From assembly GCA_030446715.1 (NCBI GenBank), contig JAUJMU010000010.1, forward strand, positions 1 through 41,970: a stretch of DNA of 41,970 bases, read 5' to 3'. The DNA is from Cytophagales bacterium (GTDB taxonomy: Bacteria; Bacteroidota; Bacteroidia; Cytophagales; 172606-1). This document shows, in pieces, positions 25,374 through 32,667 of the stretch. A model generated the notes under the pieces. It was given only the letters and a program-made list of their open reading frames with translations. It ran no database searches and was not told the DNA's origin. Position numbers and translations under genes: made by a program. How positions within the stretch are numbered: the stretch's first letter is position 1; each line of letters starts with the position of its first letter.

Positions 25374-26429
25374 ATGGCAGTCAATAATGAACCAAGGCCC
25401 TCCGGTGAATCATCCGTCCGAACAGGAAAAGGATGGTGGGCGGCAGTAGGGCTGGGTGCGCTGGTCGTCGCCAACGCGGTCTACAAGGAAGTTACCAAAT
25501 ACAAGCTGCGTGGCAAAGTGGTGTTGATCACCGGCGGTTCGCGGGGCCTCGGTCTTGTAATGGCCCGGCAACTAGCCCGCAAAGGAGCACGGCTGGCCAT
25601 TTGCGCCCGTAATTCTGATCAGCTGGACCGCGCCCGGCAGGAGCTGGAAGGTATGGGAGCCCAGGTAATCGCCTTTACCTGCGACGTCACCGACCGGAGC
25701 CAGGTGCAGAGCATGATCAGCGACATACGTCGGCATTACGGCCACATTGATGTGCTTATCAACAATGCGGGTGTCATCTCGGTGGGACCAATGGAGACCA
25801 TGAACATTGAGGATTACGAAGAAGCCATGCAGACGCATTTCTGGGCTCCGCTGTATACCATGCTTGCCGTGATTCCGCATATGAAAACACGGGGCAGTGG
25901 CCGGATTGTCAATATCTCATCCGTAGGAGGGAAGGTTGCTTTGCCGCACATGCTGCCTTACAGCGCCAGTAAGTTTGCCCTTGTTGGCCTGTCGGAAGGC
26001 ATGCGTTCCGAACTGAAAAAGGATAATGTTCTGGTGACCACCGTCATCCCGGACCTGACCCGCACGGGTAGCCCCCGCAACGTAAACGTAAAGGGTGACC
26101 ATCAGGCAGAGTATGCGTGGTTCAAGATTGCTGATTCACTGCCCCTGCTCAGCCAGAGTGCCGAAACCGCAGCATCCAGAACAATCAGTGCCATTGAGCA
26201 GGGTGAAGCTGAAATCGTACTGACCTTTTCGGGTAAACTGGTGGAGGCCATTCATGGAGTTGCTCCCGGCTTCGTGGCCGATGTGATGGGCTTCATCAAC
26301 GAAATGTTGCCCGAAGCCGGTCCCGGCGGTATGGATAAGGTAAAAGGATACCAGGCAGAGTCAAAGAAGTCAGATAATTTCTTTACCTCTTCAACCGATA
26401 AGGCAGCAAGGGAGAATAATGAGTTATAG
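25374..26429 (+). CDS. Membrane-anchored short-chain dehydrogenase/reductase
   Basis: The 351-residue protein has a classical SDR core: TGGSRGLG at 53-60, NNAG at 130-133, catalytic Ser near 182 and YSASK with Y196 and K200. Before it is a hydrophobic segment (about residues 21-39, WWAAVGLGALVVANAVYKE) likely to anchor the enzyme in the membrane. The C-terminal extension after about 290 is less conserved. An Arg-rich cofactor region (CARN) favours NADP(H). The substrate is unknown. It stands alone between porD and a convergent operon. Confidence 0.88.
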   Translation: MAVNNEPRPSGESSVRTGKGWWAAVGLGALVVANAVYKEVTKYKLRGKVVLITGGSRGLGLVMARQLARKGARLAICARNSDQLDRARQELEGMGAQVIAFTCDVTDRSQVQSMISDIRRHYGHIDVLINNAGVISVGPMETMNIEDYEEAMQTHFWAPLYTMLAVIPHMKTRGSGRIVNISSVGGKVALPHMLPYSASKFALVGLSEGMRSELKKDNVLVTTVIPDLTRTGSPRNVNVKGDHQAEYAWFKIADSLPLLSQSAETAASRTISAIEQGEAEIVLTFSGKLVEAIHGVAPGFVADVMGFINEMLPEAGPGGMDKVKGYQAESKKSDNFFTSSTDKAARENNEL

Positions 26430-26433
26430 TTGT

Positions 26434-26518
26434 AAGTGAAAAGTGGTAAGTCAGAAGTACTGCGGATTACCGCATTCTGCTTATCACTTACCACTTGCCA
26501 CTAATCACTTACGACTTT
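26434..26518. repeat. Degenerate taagt-word repeat between convergent genes
   Basis: Repeated words such as taagtg, agtggtaagt and, in inverted form, acttaccact and atcacttacgac fill the 89-base gap and can fold back on each other. The same kind of words recurs at 34009-34097, another convergent gap. It may end transcripts from both sides or be a dispersed intergenic repeat. Confidence 0.5.
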
Positions 26519-27547
26519 TTACAACCTTATCCCGAAGCTGAAGGCGTTGAGGTCGTTTGGTGACGGGCCGCGGCCGGGGACAAAAAGCGGATTGAGATCA
26601 TACTTGGCGAAGAGATTTATTCCCCTGAACCCGAGCAGGCCCTGTATGCCGTACCGGATGTTGTTCAGAAAGAAGTTGCCCGCTTCATGATCTTTCTGCT
26701 TGTCCCCTTCGCGGAAGTACATAATCTTGGTGTAGCTGTGCACGCGGTAGCCGATAAATCCACCAAGACCAATCCGGAACCGGGTATTGTGCGACCGCCC
26801 GAAGTCCAGCACGGGCATTACCGGCAGGTTGGCATAAATCGTTGTGAGTTTGCTCTTTTTCAGATCCGGGGCGTTGGGAACATCCGCAAAAGCAACACGC
26901 TGCGGGCCGCGGGTCAGGCGCTGACCGCTGTCAAACATAAAATTGTTGAAGCTGGCCTCCAGCCCGTAATGCAGCACAAGCGGACTTTTGTAGCCAGATA
27001 TCCTCGTCTGAAGCTGATAGCCAAGGGCAACGTAACGCGAACCCCACGGCCTCAGACCGTACGCTGCGTTGGCCTGATCCGGGAAGCGGCCATTTTCGAG
27101 GTAGTTGTTGAGTCCCAGGTCAAGGGTGAATTCCTTCTTTGTCGTCCGGGGCTTCTTTTCCCGTTTCACGACCACAGTCGTATCGTTGCCATTCACTTCC
27201 ACGCGGGAGCCTTCCTTGCCGCCGATCCGGATGGAAAACGTAACGGTCTGTTTCTCTTTCCCCTTAATCACTACCTGGCCGCCCTTCATCACAATGGTGT
27301 CGCCATCCATGACAAAACTGGTGTCGCGTCGGTTGTCTTCTTCCATTACCGTTATGACCTGATTAAGCAGGGCATTGAAGTCATAATTTTTCAGCGCCTT
27401 CAGCTCTTCCTTGTCTTTGGCGTGAATGGTGATACGGGTGCTCTTCCCGAAAAGGATTACGATTGAATCCTGAGGGGCCGGTTCTGTACGGCCAAATGCT
27501 GCCCCGAACACTCCGAAAAAGAGTGTGATAAACAGAAACTTTTTCAT
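26519..27547 (-). CDS. Outer membrane beta-barrel protein
   Basis: The 342-residue product has a signal peptide (MKKFLFITLFFGVFGAAFG), an N-terminal soluble part with a charged helix (HAKDKEELKALKNYDFNALL) and repeated VVIKGKEK-like strands. A C-terminal barrel-like region follows (LDLGLNNYLE, YVALGYQLQTRI, AFSFGIRL ending on Leu). It is the third gene of an operon after an ECF sigma factor and a putative anti-sigma gene. This suggests envelope-stress or condition-dependent expression of an outer-membrane protein. No specific function is recognisable. Confidence 0.8.
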   Translation of the reverse strand: MKKFLFITLFFGVFGAAFGRTEPAPQDSIVILFGKSTRITIHAKDKEELKALKNYDFNALLNQVITVMEEDNRRDTSFVMDGDTIVMKGGQVVIKGKEKQTVTFSIRIGGKEGSRVEVNGNDTTVVVKREKKPRTTKKEFTLDLGLNNYLENGRFPDQANAAYGLRPWGSRYVALGYQLQTRISGYKSPLVLHYGLEASFNNFMFDSGQRLTRGPQRVAFADVPNAPDLKKSKLTTIYANLPVMPVLDFGRSHNTRFRIGLGGFIGYRVHSYTKIMYFREGDKQKDHEAGNFFLNNIRYGIQGLLGFRGINLFAKYDLNPLFVPGRGPSPNDLNAFSFGIRL

Positions 27548-27572
27548 GATTTGATAAAGAGAAGTGAGTGTT

Positions 27573-28370
27573 CTATTGTTTTTCGTTTTTCTCGCGGAAA
27601 CGGGCCATCACGTTATCGGCCGTAAGGCCCAGTTCGCGGAATTCAGCTTGTTTTACTTTTTTCAAGCTTTCCAGCAATTTGCCGGTTCTGGTCCGGGGAG
27701 CCGCTTCCGAGGTTTCCATGTCCTGATCAGGAGTGTTTTCGGCCGCGTCGGAGGTGGCAGCTTCCGGGATCTGCACCACCACCACCAGCACCTGATCTTC
27801 TGAGTGGGGCAAGGCAGCTACCGGGGCAACCTTTTCTTCTGACTGCCTCGCCAGTTGTGCCTCAGGAGCAAGGGACGCAATGGGTGTTTCCGGCGAAATA
27901 TCTTCCTTCACGCGTAGAACTCCGGATTTTTTGCCCCCTTTCCGGACGGAGCCGGTTTTTGCCAGTTGAGCCGGATCGATTTTTTCCTCCGGAGCAGCCG
28001 CCGTATCTCCGGGTGACTGAGCTGCCAGGCTCCCGGCTGCCGGTTGATCAGGACGGGCCTCTCCGGCGGATGGCTGGCCGGGTACGCGGGCAGCCACCTG
28101 ACTGTCTGGTCCGGATTGGCCGGCCGGCTGCACGGCTATAGCCGGCTTGGTTTCATTGTACTGCCGGGTGGTCAGCAGCCAAAGGGTGCCAAGCAACAGC
28201 ACCACAGCCGCGGCGGCCGCGTACGGAAGCCAGATCAAACCTTTCTTACTGGTTTTTTTTTGCCCGAGACCTGCCTGAAGCCGGTTCCATGCCCCGGCGG
28301 AAGGAGTAGCCTCCAGATCACCGAGTTTGCGGACAAATAGTTTATCAACAGGATGCTGCTCTTTGCTCAT
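27573..28370 (-). CDS. Putative anti-sigma factor (single TM)
   Basis: The 265-residue protein has a short cytoplasmic N-terminal part (about 1-45) with the AWNRLQAGL stretch seen at the start of Bacteroidota membrane anti-sigma-like proteins. One TM helix (about 47-66, LPYAAAAAVVLLLGTLWLL) follows, then a long low-complexity periplasmic part rich in Pro, Ala, Glu and Gln. It overlaps the upstream sigma-factor gene by 26 bases, so coupled translation is likely. Assignment as the cognate anti-sigma rests on position and topology; there is no recognisable zinc-binding anti-sigma motif. Confidence 0.65.
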   Translation of the reverse strand: MSKEQHPVDKLFVRKLGDLEATPSAGAWNRLQAGLGQKKTSKKGLIWLPYAAAAAVVLLLGTLWLLTTRQYNETKPAIAVQPAGQSGPDSQVAARVPGQPSAGEARPDQPAAGSLAAQSPGDTAAAPEEKIDPAQLAKTGSVRKGGKKSGVLRVKEDISPETPIASLAPEAQLARQSEEKVAPVAALPHSEDQVLVVVVQIPEAATSDAAENTPDQDMETSEAAPRTRTGKLLESLKKVKQAEFRELGLTADNVMARFREKNEKQ

Positions 28371-28944
28371 AACTTTTCTGTTCTGTCGTTTTTTTTTGCA
28401 GGGCGGCCAGTCTTTTCTGCAACAAGGCCCGGGCCCGGCTTAGCTGTGATTTTGAAGTATTTTCGCTGATGCCGAGCATACCGGCAATTTCTTCGTGCGA
28501 ATATCCTTCAATGGCAAACAGGTTAAAGACCGTGCGGTACCCTTGCGGGAGCTCCTGCACGAGTTGCAGCAGGTCCTGCGTTGCCAGCTCATCACCGTCC
28601 ACGTGAAAAGCAGCCGGTTCGTTGTGAACGTCTTCTGCATCCACACTCAGGAAAAGACTCTTGTTCTTCCGGATGTAACCCAGCGCCTCGTTGACCATGA
28701 TGCGGCGGACCCAGCCTTCAAAACTGCCTTCGGATTTAAACTGCCCTATTTTATCAAATACCCGCATAAATCCCTCAATCATAATGTCTTCTGCATCTGC
28801 CTGCCGGTTTACGTACCGCTGGCAGATGCCCAGCATTTTGCGCGAATACTTATTATATAAATCCCGTTGCGCAGCCGGATTGCCTTGCTGACAATCCCGG
28901 ATGAGTTTTTCTTCGGAATCTTTTCTGAGTATTCGCAGAATCAT
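28345..28944 (-). CDS. ECF-type RNA polymerase sigma factor
   Basis: The 199-residue protein has region 2 (LYNKYSRKMLGICQRYV followed by ADAEDIMIEGFMRVF, and GSFEGWVRRIMVNEAL, residues about 25-95). It also has region 4 with a helix-turn-helix (GYRTVFNLFAIEGYSHEEIA, GISENTSKSQLSRARALL, about 135-185). It lacks regions 1 and 3, as ECF sigmas do. It opens a three-gene operon with a putative anti-sigma and an outer-membrane protein, a common Bacteroidota arrangement. The C-terminal end is Cys (RAASC), which is unusual but unlikely to matter. Confidence 0.9.
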   Translation of the reverse strand: MILRILRKDSEEKLIRDCQQGNPAAQRDLYNKYSRKMLGICQRYVNRQADAEDIMIEGFMRVFDKIGQFKSEGSFEGWVRRIMVNEALGYIRKNKSLFLSVDAEDVHNEPAAFHVDGDELATQDLLQLVQELPQGYRTVFNLFAIEGYSHEEIAGMLGISENTSKSQLSRARALLQKRLAALQKKTTEQKSYEQRAASC

Positions 28945-29290
28945 TGTAAAACGTATTCGCGAGCTAGATGCGAAAGAAAGTACGCGGGTTGCACGGGGAT
29001 AAATTATTTTGTTGAGGAAAATTAGGTAACAAGTAGCTGCGAAATTTTAAATTGTGAATTTTAGATTTTTAATGTCAAGGTAATCATCTGACCGTCAAGA
29101 TAATTTAAGTAAAAATCTGGATTTTAAAATGCCGGTGACTTCCGGTTTTGCTTTCCATTTCTTCGCGGGTGTTGACTTCAGCGGGCCCAACCTATATAAG
29201 GATTCTTTCGGCCTGAATGGTAATTCAAAAGTGCGGCATTAGTAAATTATAAGCGGGCTGGGCATATTTGCAATTCAGCCAACGACTACC
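28945..29290. other. Divergent intergenic region (sigma operon / murI)
   Basis: There is no gene in this stretch. It holds AT-rich degenerate words (aaattttaaattgtgaatttt region, 29041-29075) and a near-direct repeat (gtcaaggtaat at about 29074 and gtcaagataat at about 29095). A CATATTTG box at 29263-29270, one base off the TAnnTTTG consensus, could serve murI. Confidence 0.4.
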
Positions 29291-30121
29291 ATTATCGAAG
29301 CCCAACCACCTGATCCGCTATCTTCCAGACCCATCGGCATCTTCGATTCGGGCATCGGGGGGCTTACCGTGGCTCAGGCCATAACGGAAGTGCTGCCGGA
29401 AGAAAATATGATCTATTTCGGTGACACTGCCCACCTGCCCTACGGCGACAAATCCACGGCGGCTATTCAGGCCTATTCGGTCAAAATCTGTGACCTGCTG
29501 CTGCGGGAAAACTGCAAGCTGATTCTCATTGCCTGCAATTCAGCTTCCGCGGCGGCCTATGACCTTACGCGGGAGTACATCGCCAGCAAGGCTAAGGTGC
29601 TCAACGTGATCGACCCGACCGTTGCGTATGTGGGAGAGCATTTTGCCGGGCAAAGCATCGGGCTGATCGGCACCAAGCAGACGGTCAATTCGGGCGTGTA
29701 TGAACAGAAGATCCGGGGGTTAGGCCAGGACATCCGGCTGCAGTCGCTGGCCACGCCGCTGCTGGCACCCATGATTGAGGAGGGGTTTTTCAACAATTCC
29801 ATCAGCGAAAGCGTCATTCATACTTATCTATCCGACCCGGAGCTGAACGACATCAGGGCCTTGATTCTGGGCTGCACCCACTACCCGCTGGTGAAAACGG
29901 AAATCGGGCAGTACTACAAGGGTGGCGTGGAAGTAATTGACGCTTCCCGCATTGTGGCGGAGTCCGTGCGGAAGTATCTGGAGGAGAACGGCCTGCTGAA
30001 TCAGAAGGTAACGCCGTATAGGAAATTCTTCGTGTCAGACTACACGCCTTCCTTTGAGGCTTCCACGCGTATTTTCTTCGGGGAGCAACTCAATCTGGAG
30101 TTGTACCGGTTGTGGGAGTAA
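29291..30121 (+). CDS. murI: Glutamate racemase, with no standard start codon
   Basis: The enzyme shows RPIGIFDSGIGGLTVAQAI, with the catalytic Cys pair in ACNSASA (C82 in my numbering) and GCTHYPL (about 193). It makes D-glutamate for peptidoglycan. The first in-frame GTG (29369) lies after the essential FDSGIGG motif. Upstream the frame is open to 29246 but has no ATG, GTG or TTG. Homologues start close to the point where this gene reads ATT-ATC-GAA (29291), so ATT is the likeliest initiator. A point mutation or sequencing error turning ATG to ATT is the alternative. Length (276 residues) is then normal. Confidence 0.9.
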   Translation: MIEAQPPDPLSSRPIGIFDSGIGGLTVAQAITEVLPEENMIYFGDTAHLPYGDKSTAAIQAYSVKICDLLLRENCKLILIACNSASAAAYDLTREYIASKAKVLNVIDPTVAYVGEHFAGQSIGLIGTKQTVNSGVYEQKIRGLGQDIRLQSLATPLLAPMIEEGFFNNSISESVIHTYLSDPELNDIRALILGCTHYPLVKTEIGQYYKGGVEVIDASRIVAESVRKYLEENGLLNQKVTPYRKFFVSDYTPSFEASTRIFFGEQLNLELYRLWE

Positions 30122-30257
30122 GTAAAAGTTCAGGGCCGGGTGGCTGATAGTGGAGCACTGGCTGTGGTGGAGGACTACCTCGGGCAGGACTACCTCTTCT
30201 GCGCTGCCAATCGGTGTCTGGCTTCAGCAGGCACTCATCTTACCATCAATTTCTCCG

Positions 30258-30289
30258 GGTTCAGTCTAATCCAGGTTCAGTCTAATCCA
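30258..30289. repeat. Perfect 16-bp tandem duplication
   Basis: ggttcagtctaatcca occurs twice in direct succession (30258-30273 and 30274-30289) in non-coding DNA upstream of the rpmG promoter. Confidence 0.85.
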
Positions 30290-30371
30290 ATTCTATTGAC
30301 ATACTTATACGCCTGAATCTGCGCGAAACTCCTGGCAGTCAACAAATATTCAAACTGCAAAAGGGACTTAG

Positions 30372-30402
30372 TTGGAAGTATGCGGACTAAACTGTAAATT
30401 TG
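30372..30402 (+). promoter_or_regulatory. Consensus Bacteroidota promoter of rpmG
   Basis: TTG (30372-30374) and a perfect TAAATTTG (30395-30402) are separated by 20 bases, and ATG follows at 30450. An A-rich stretch (30412-30420) lies in the predicted leader, as is common for strongly expressed genes in this phylum. Confidence 0.65.
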
Positions 30403-30449
30403 CGGTTCTTAAAAAAAAATAAGAGGCTCAAAAATCATATTTTACCACA

Positions 30450-30632
30450 ATGGCAAAGAAAGGGAACCGGGTGCAGGTGATACTGGAATGCACCGAACAA
30501 AGAGCGACTGGCGTACCAGGTATTTCCCGGTATATCACTACCAAGAACCGCAAAAATACCACTGCTCGGATCGAGCTGAAAAAGTACAATGCCAACCTGA
30601 GGAAGGTTACAGTTCATAAAGAAATCAAGTAA
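30450..30632 (+). CDS. rpmG: 50S ribosomal protein L33
   Basis: The 60-residue basic protein begins [16 protein letters not shown] and has [20 protein letters not shown], typical of L33. Only one Cys is present, so this is the zinc-free (C-minus) form. It is part of the large ribosomal subunit near the E site. It is followed by a DUF4295 gene and ftsY, a usual Bacteroidota order. Confidence 0.95.
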   Translation: MAKKGNRVQVILECTEQRATGVPGISRYITTKNRKNTTARIELKKYNANLRKVTVHKEIK

Positions 30633-30688
30633 TTGCCATCTGGAAAGGGATTGTTCTTACATATATAGAAAACTGTCCTTTTCCCCTG

Positions 30689-30720
30689 TCAATTTTCAAT
30701 TATCAATTTTCAATTTATAA
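30689..30720. repeat. Degenerate caattttcaatt tandem words
   Basis: tcaattttcaattatcaatt and the following ttcaattta form near-tandem repeats of an 8-11-base word just before the DUF4295 start codon. The stretch belongs to the set of short intergenic word arrays seen elsewhere in the window. Confidence 0.6.
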
Positions 30721-30722
30721 CC

Positions 30723-30875
30723 ATGGCAAAGAAAGTAGTTGCAACGCTGAAAAAAGAAGGTGGCAAAGGATTTGCCAAGATCATCAAGGCGGTTAAATCC
30801 GAGAAAACCGGGGCGTATACCTTCAAGGAAGAAATTGTACCCGTTGATCAGGTACAGGCCACTCTTAAAGGGTAG
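30723..30875 (+). CDS. DUF4295 family small basic protein
   Basis: The 50-residue Lys-rich protein (MAKKVVATLKKEGGKGFAKI then IKAVKSEKTGAYTFKEEIV) matches the DUF4295 family. In Bacteroidota this family is encoded between rpmG and ftsY. Its small size, basic nature and ribosomal neighbours suggest a ribosome-associated protein, but no function is established. ATG 30723 is preceded by ccatgg context and an AT-rich repeat. A terminator follows. Confidence 0.88.
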   Translation: MAKKVVATLKKEGGKGFAKIIKAVKSEKTGAYTFKEEIVPVDQVQATLKG

Positions 30876-30898
30876 TCCTTTGGCAGTATGAAGAATGT

Positions 30899-30925
30899 AA
30901 AGTCCCTGTTTGGGACTTTTTTTAT
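30899..30925 (+). terminator. Rho-independent terminator after rpmG-DUF4295
   Basis: aaagtccc (30899-30906) pairs perfectly with gggacttt (30912-30919) around a 5-base loop and runs into a T-tract. Since ftsY starts 31 bases later, some read-through may still feed ftsY. Confidence 0.85.
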
Positions 30926-30955
30926 TATATTGATGATCTAAACCACTACACCCAA

Positions 30956-31930
30956 ATGGGATTATTTGACTTCTTCACCAAGAAAACCAAAGAACAGGCC
31001 AAAGAACAGGAGGAGTCTCTGGAAAAAGGGCTGGAAAAGACCAAGCAAAGTTTCTTCTCAAAACTGGGCAAAGCCATGATCGGCAAGTCCACTGTGGACG
31101 AAGAGGTGCTTGATGAACTGGAAGAAATTCTGATCGCTTCGGACGTGGGGGTTACGACCACGCTCAAAATCATCAAGCGGATCGAAAAGCGGGTAGCAGA
31201 AGATAAGTACACCAGTGCCGGTGAACTCGACCGTATCCTGAAGGAGGAAATCGCCAGACTGCTGTCAGAGAACAATTCACAGGACCTGAAAAATTACAAT
31301 ACACCCGACACCGTAAAGCCCTACGTGATCATGGTAGTAGGCGTAAACGGGGTGGGTAAAACGACTACCATCGGTAAGCTGGCTTCGCAATTCCACAATG
31401 CGGGCAGGAAAGTAGTGCTGGGTGCCGCTGATACATTCCGGGCGGCGGCTGTGGACCAGCTTAAGCTTTGGGGCCAGCGGGCCGGCGTTCCGGTCATTTC
31501 CCACGGCATGAACACTGATCCGGCATCGGTGGCGTATGATGCCGTAAAGCAGGGCGTTGAACTGGGCGCCGACGTGGTGATTGTGGATACTGCCGGTCGT
31601 CTGCATACCAAAGTCAACCTGATGAACGAACTGGGCAAAATCAAGCGGGTGATGCAGAAGGTGATTCCGGCGGCACCGCACGAAATCCTGCTGGTGCTGG
31701 ACGGCTCCACCGGGCAGAATGCGTTTATTCAGGCGCAGGAGTTTACGAAAGTAACGGAGGTAAATGCCCTCGCCATTACCAAGCTGGACGGCACCGCCAA
31801 AGGGGGCGTTGTGATCGGCATCTCGGATCAGTTCAAAATACCCGTCAAATACATCGGCGTCGGGGAGAAGATCGGCGACCTGCAGCTCTTTGACAAGACA
31901 AAGTTCGTGGACTCGTTGTTTAAGAGGTAA
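30956..31930 (+). CDS. ftsY: Signal recognition particle receptor FtsY
   Basis: The 324-residue SRP GTPase has a short charged N-terminal region (MGLFDFFTKKTKEQAKEQEE) and the helical N domain. The G domain shows GVNGVGKTTTIGKLA (G1), DTFRAAAVDQLKLWGQR, VDTAGR (G3), TKLDGTAKGG (G4) and the closing GVGEKIGDLQLFD. It docks ribosome-SRP complexes at the inner membrane. The short A domain, without a long acidic extension, is usual in Bacteroidota. Confidence 0.96.
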   Translation: MGLFDFFTKKTKEQAKEQEESLEKGLEKTKQSFFSKLGKAMIGKSTVDEEVLDELEEILIASDVGVTTTLKIIKRIEKRVAEDKYTSAGELDRILKEEIARLLSENNSQDLKNYNTPDTVKPYVIMVVGVNGVGKTTTIGKLASQFHNAGRKVVLGAADTFRAAAVDQLKLWGQRAGVPVISHGMNTDPASVAYDAVKQGVELGADVVIVDTAGRLHTKVNLMNELGKIKRVMQKVIPAAPHEILLVLDGSTGQNAFIQAQEFTKVTEVNALAITKLDGTAKGGVVIGISDQFKIPVKYIGVGEKIGDLQLFDKTKFVDSLFKR

Positions 31931-32004
31931 GGGTTTTAACCGAATTTCAACGTCCTCATCTTAAAAAACGGCATCAAACGAATCGCAAATAACCTCTGAA
32001 CTTT

Positions 32005-32040
32005 TTCTCTGGGCCTCTCCGCGCCCTCTGCGGTTAAAAA
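32005..32040. repeat. Fragment of the ctgcggttaaa repeat family upstream of Uma2
   Basis: ctctgggcctctccgcgccc followed by tctgcggttaaaaaa resembles the outer end of the 39-bp arms flanking the GxxExxY gene (cgcctttgcggttaa). It ends 7 bases before the Uma2-family start codon. Confidence 0.45.
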
Positions 32041-32046
32041 AATTTT

Positions 32047-32661
32047 ATGAACCAACCAGATTCAAAAAAACGGATTTCGGTCGAAGAATACCTCTTCAAT
32101 GAGGCACGCGCCGAATACAAGAGCGAATACCACGATGGGGTTGTGGTACCCGTACACCGGACGGTAGACGAGTACGGCAACATCACTGCCATGGCTGGTG
32201 CACAGCCGGCCCACAACAGATTAGTGATCAGATTATCAGCTCTGCTGGAGTTTTGTCTGGCTGATACGGATTGTCTGGTGTATGCATCTGACCAATTGGT
32301 ACGTACTCCGGAATGTGAAAAATACCATTATCCCGACCTTTCCATGGTATGGAGAAAACCAGAATTTGAAAAACATACCAATGGGTTGGATGCTTTGCTG
32401 AACCCTTCCGTAGTAATTGAGGTTCTATCCGGCAGTACGGAGGGCTACGACCGGGGCGAAAAATACCGGTGCTTCCGGACCCTGCCCAGCCTTGAACAGT
32501 ATGTGCTGGTAGACTCAGCAGAAAAAGGCATTGAAACCTTCACCAAACAGGACGAAAAGCACTGGCTTATGACCGCTGCCCGGGAATCCGACGACAAAGT
32601 GCAAATTGCAGGCTGTGAATTCACGGTGGAAGAGGTATACAGAAAAGTGTTTTTGGAATAG
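32047..32661 (+). CDS. Uma2 family restriction-endonuclease-like protein
   Basis: The 204-residue protein fits the Uma2/DUF820 family. It has an N-terminal ISVEEYLFNE segment, AHNRLVIRLSALLE, the DLSMVW acidic site (about 97-102), NPSVVIEVLSGSTEGYDRGEKY (Glu at the core of the PD-(D/E)XK fold) and SLEQYVLVD. Family members have nuclease folds but mostly unknown roles, and are often multicopy. It ends 6 bases before rimO, so the genes may be cotranscribed. A repeat fragment related to the GxxExxY arms lies directly upstream. Confidence 0.9.
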   Translation: MNQPDSKKRISVEEYLFNEARAEYKSEYHDGVVVPVHRTVDEYGNITAMAGAQPAHNRLVIRLSALLEFCLADTDCLVYASDQLVRTPECEKYHYPDLSMVWRKPEFEKHTNGLDALLNPSVVIEVLSGSTEGYDRGEKYRCFRTLPSLEQYVLVDSAEKGIETFTKQDEKHWLMTAARESDDKVQIAGCEFTVEEVYRKVFLE

Positions 32662-32667
32662 AAGTAC

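Larger units (their letters stand above)
30122..30449. other. Intergenic region upstream of rpmG
   Basis: No gene is evident; rpmB (L28), often found just before rpmG in relatives, is absent. Contents are a repeated 11-mer (aggactacctc, twice near 30172 and 30187), a perfect 16-bp tandem duplication (30258-30289) and a strong promoter (30372-30402). Confidence 0.5.
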
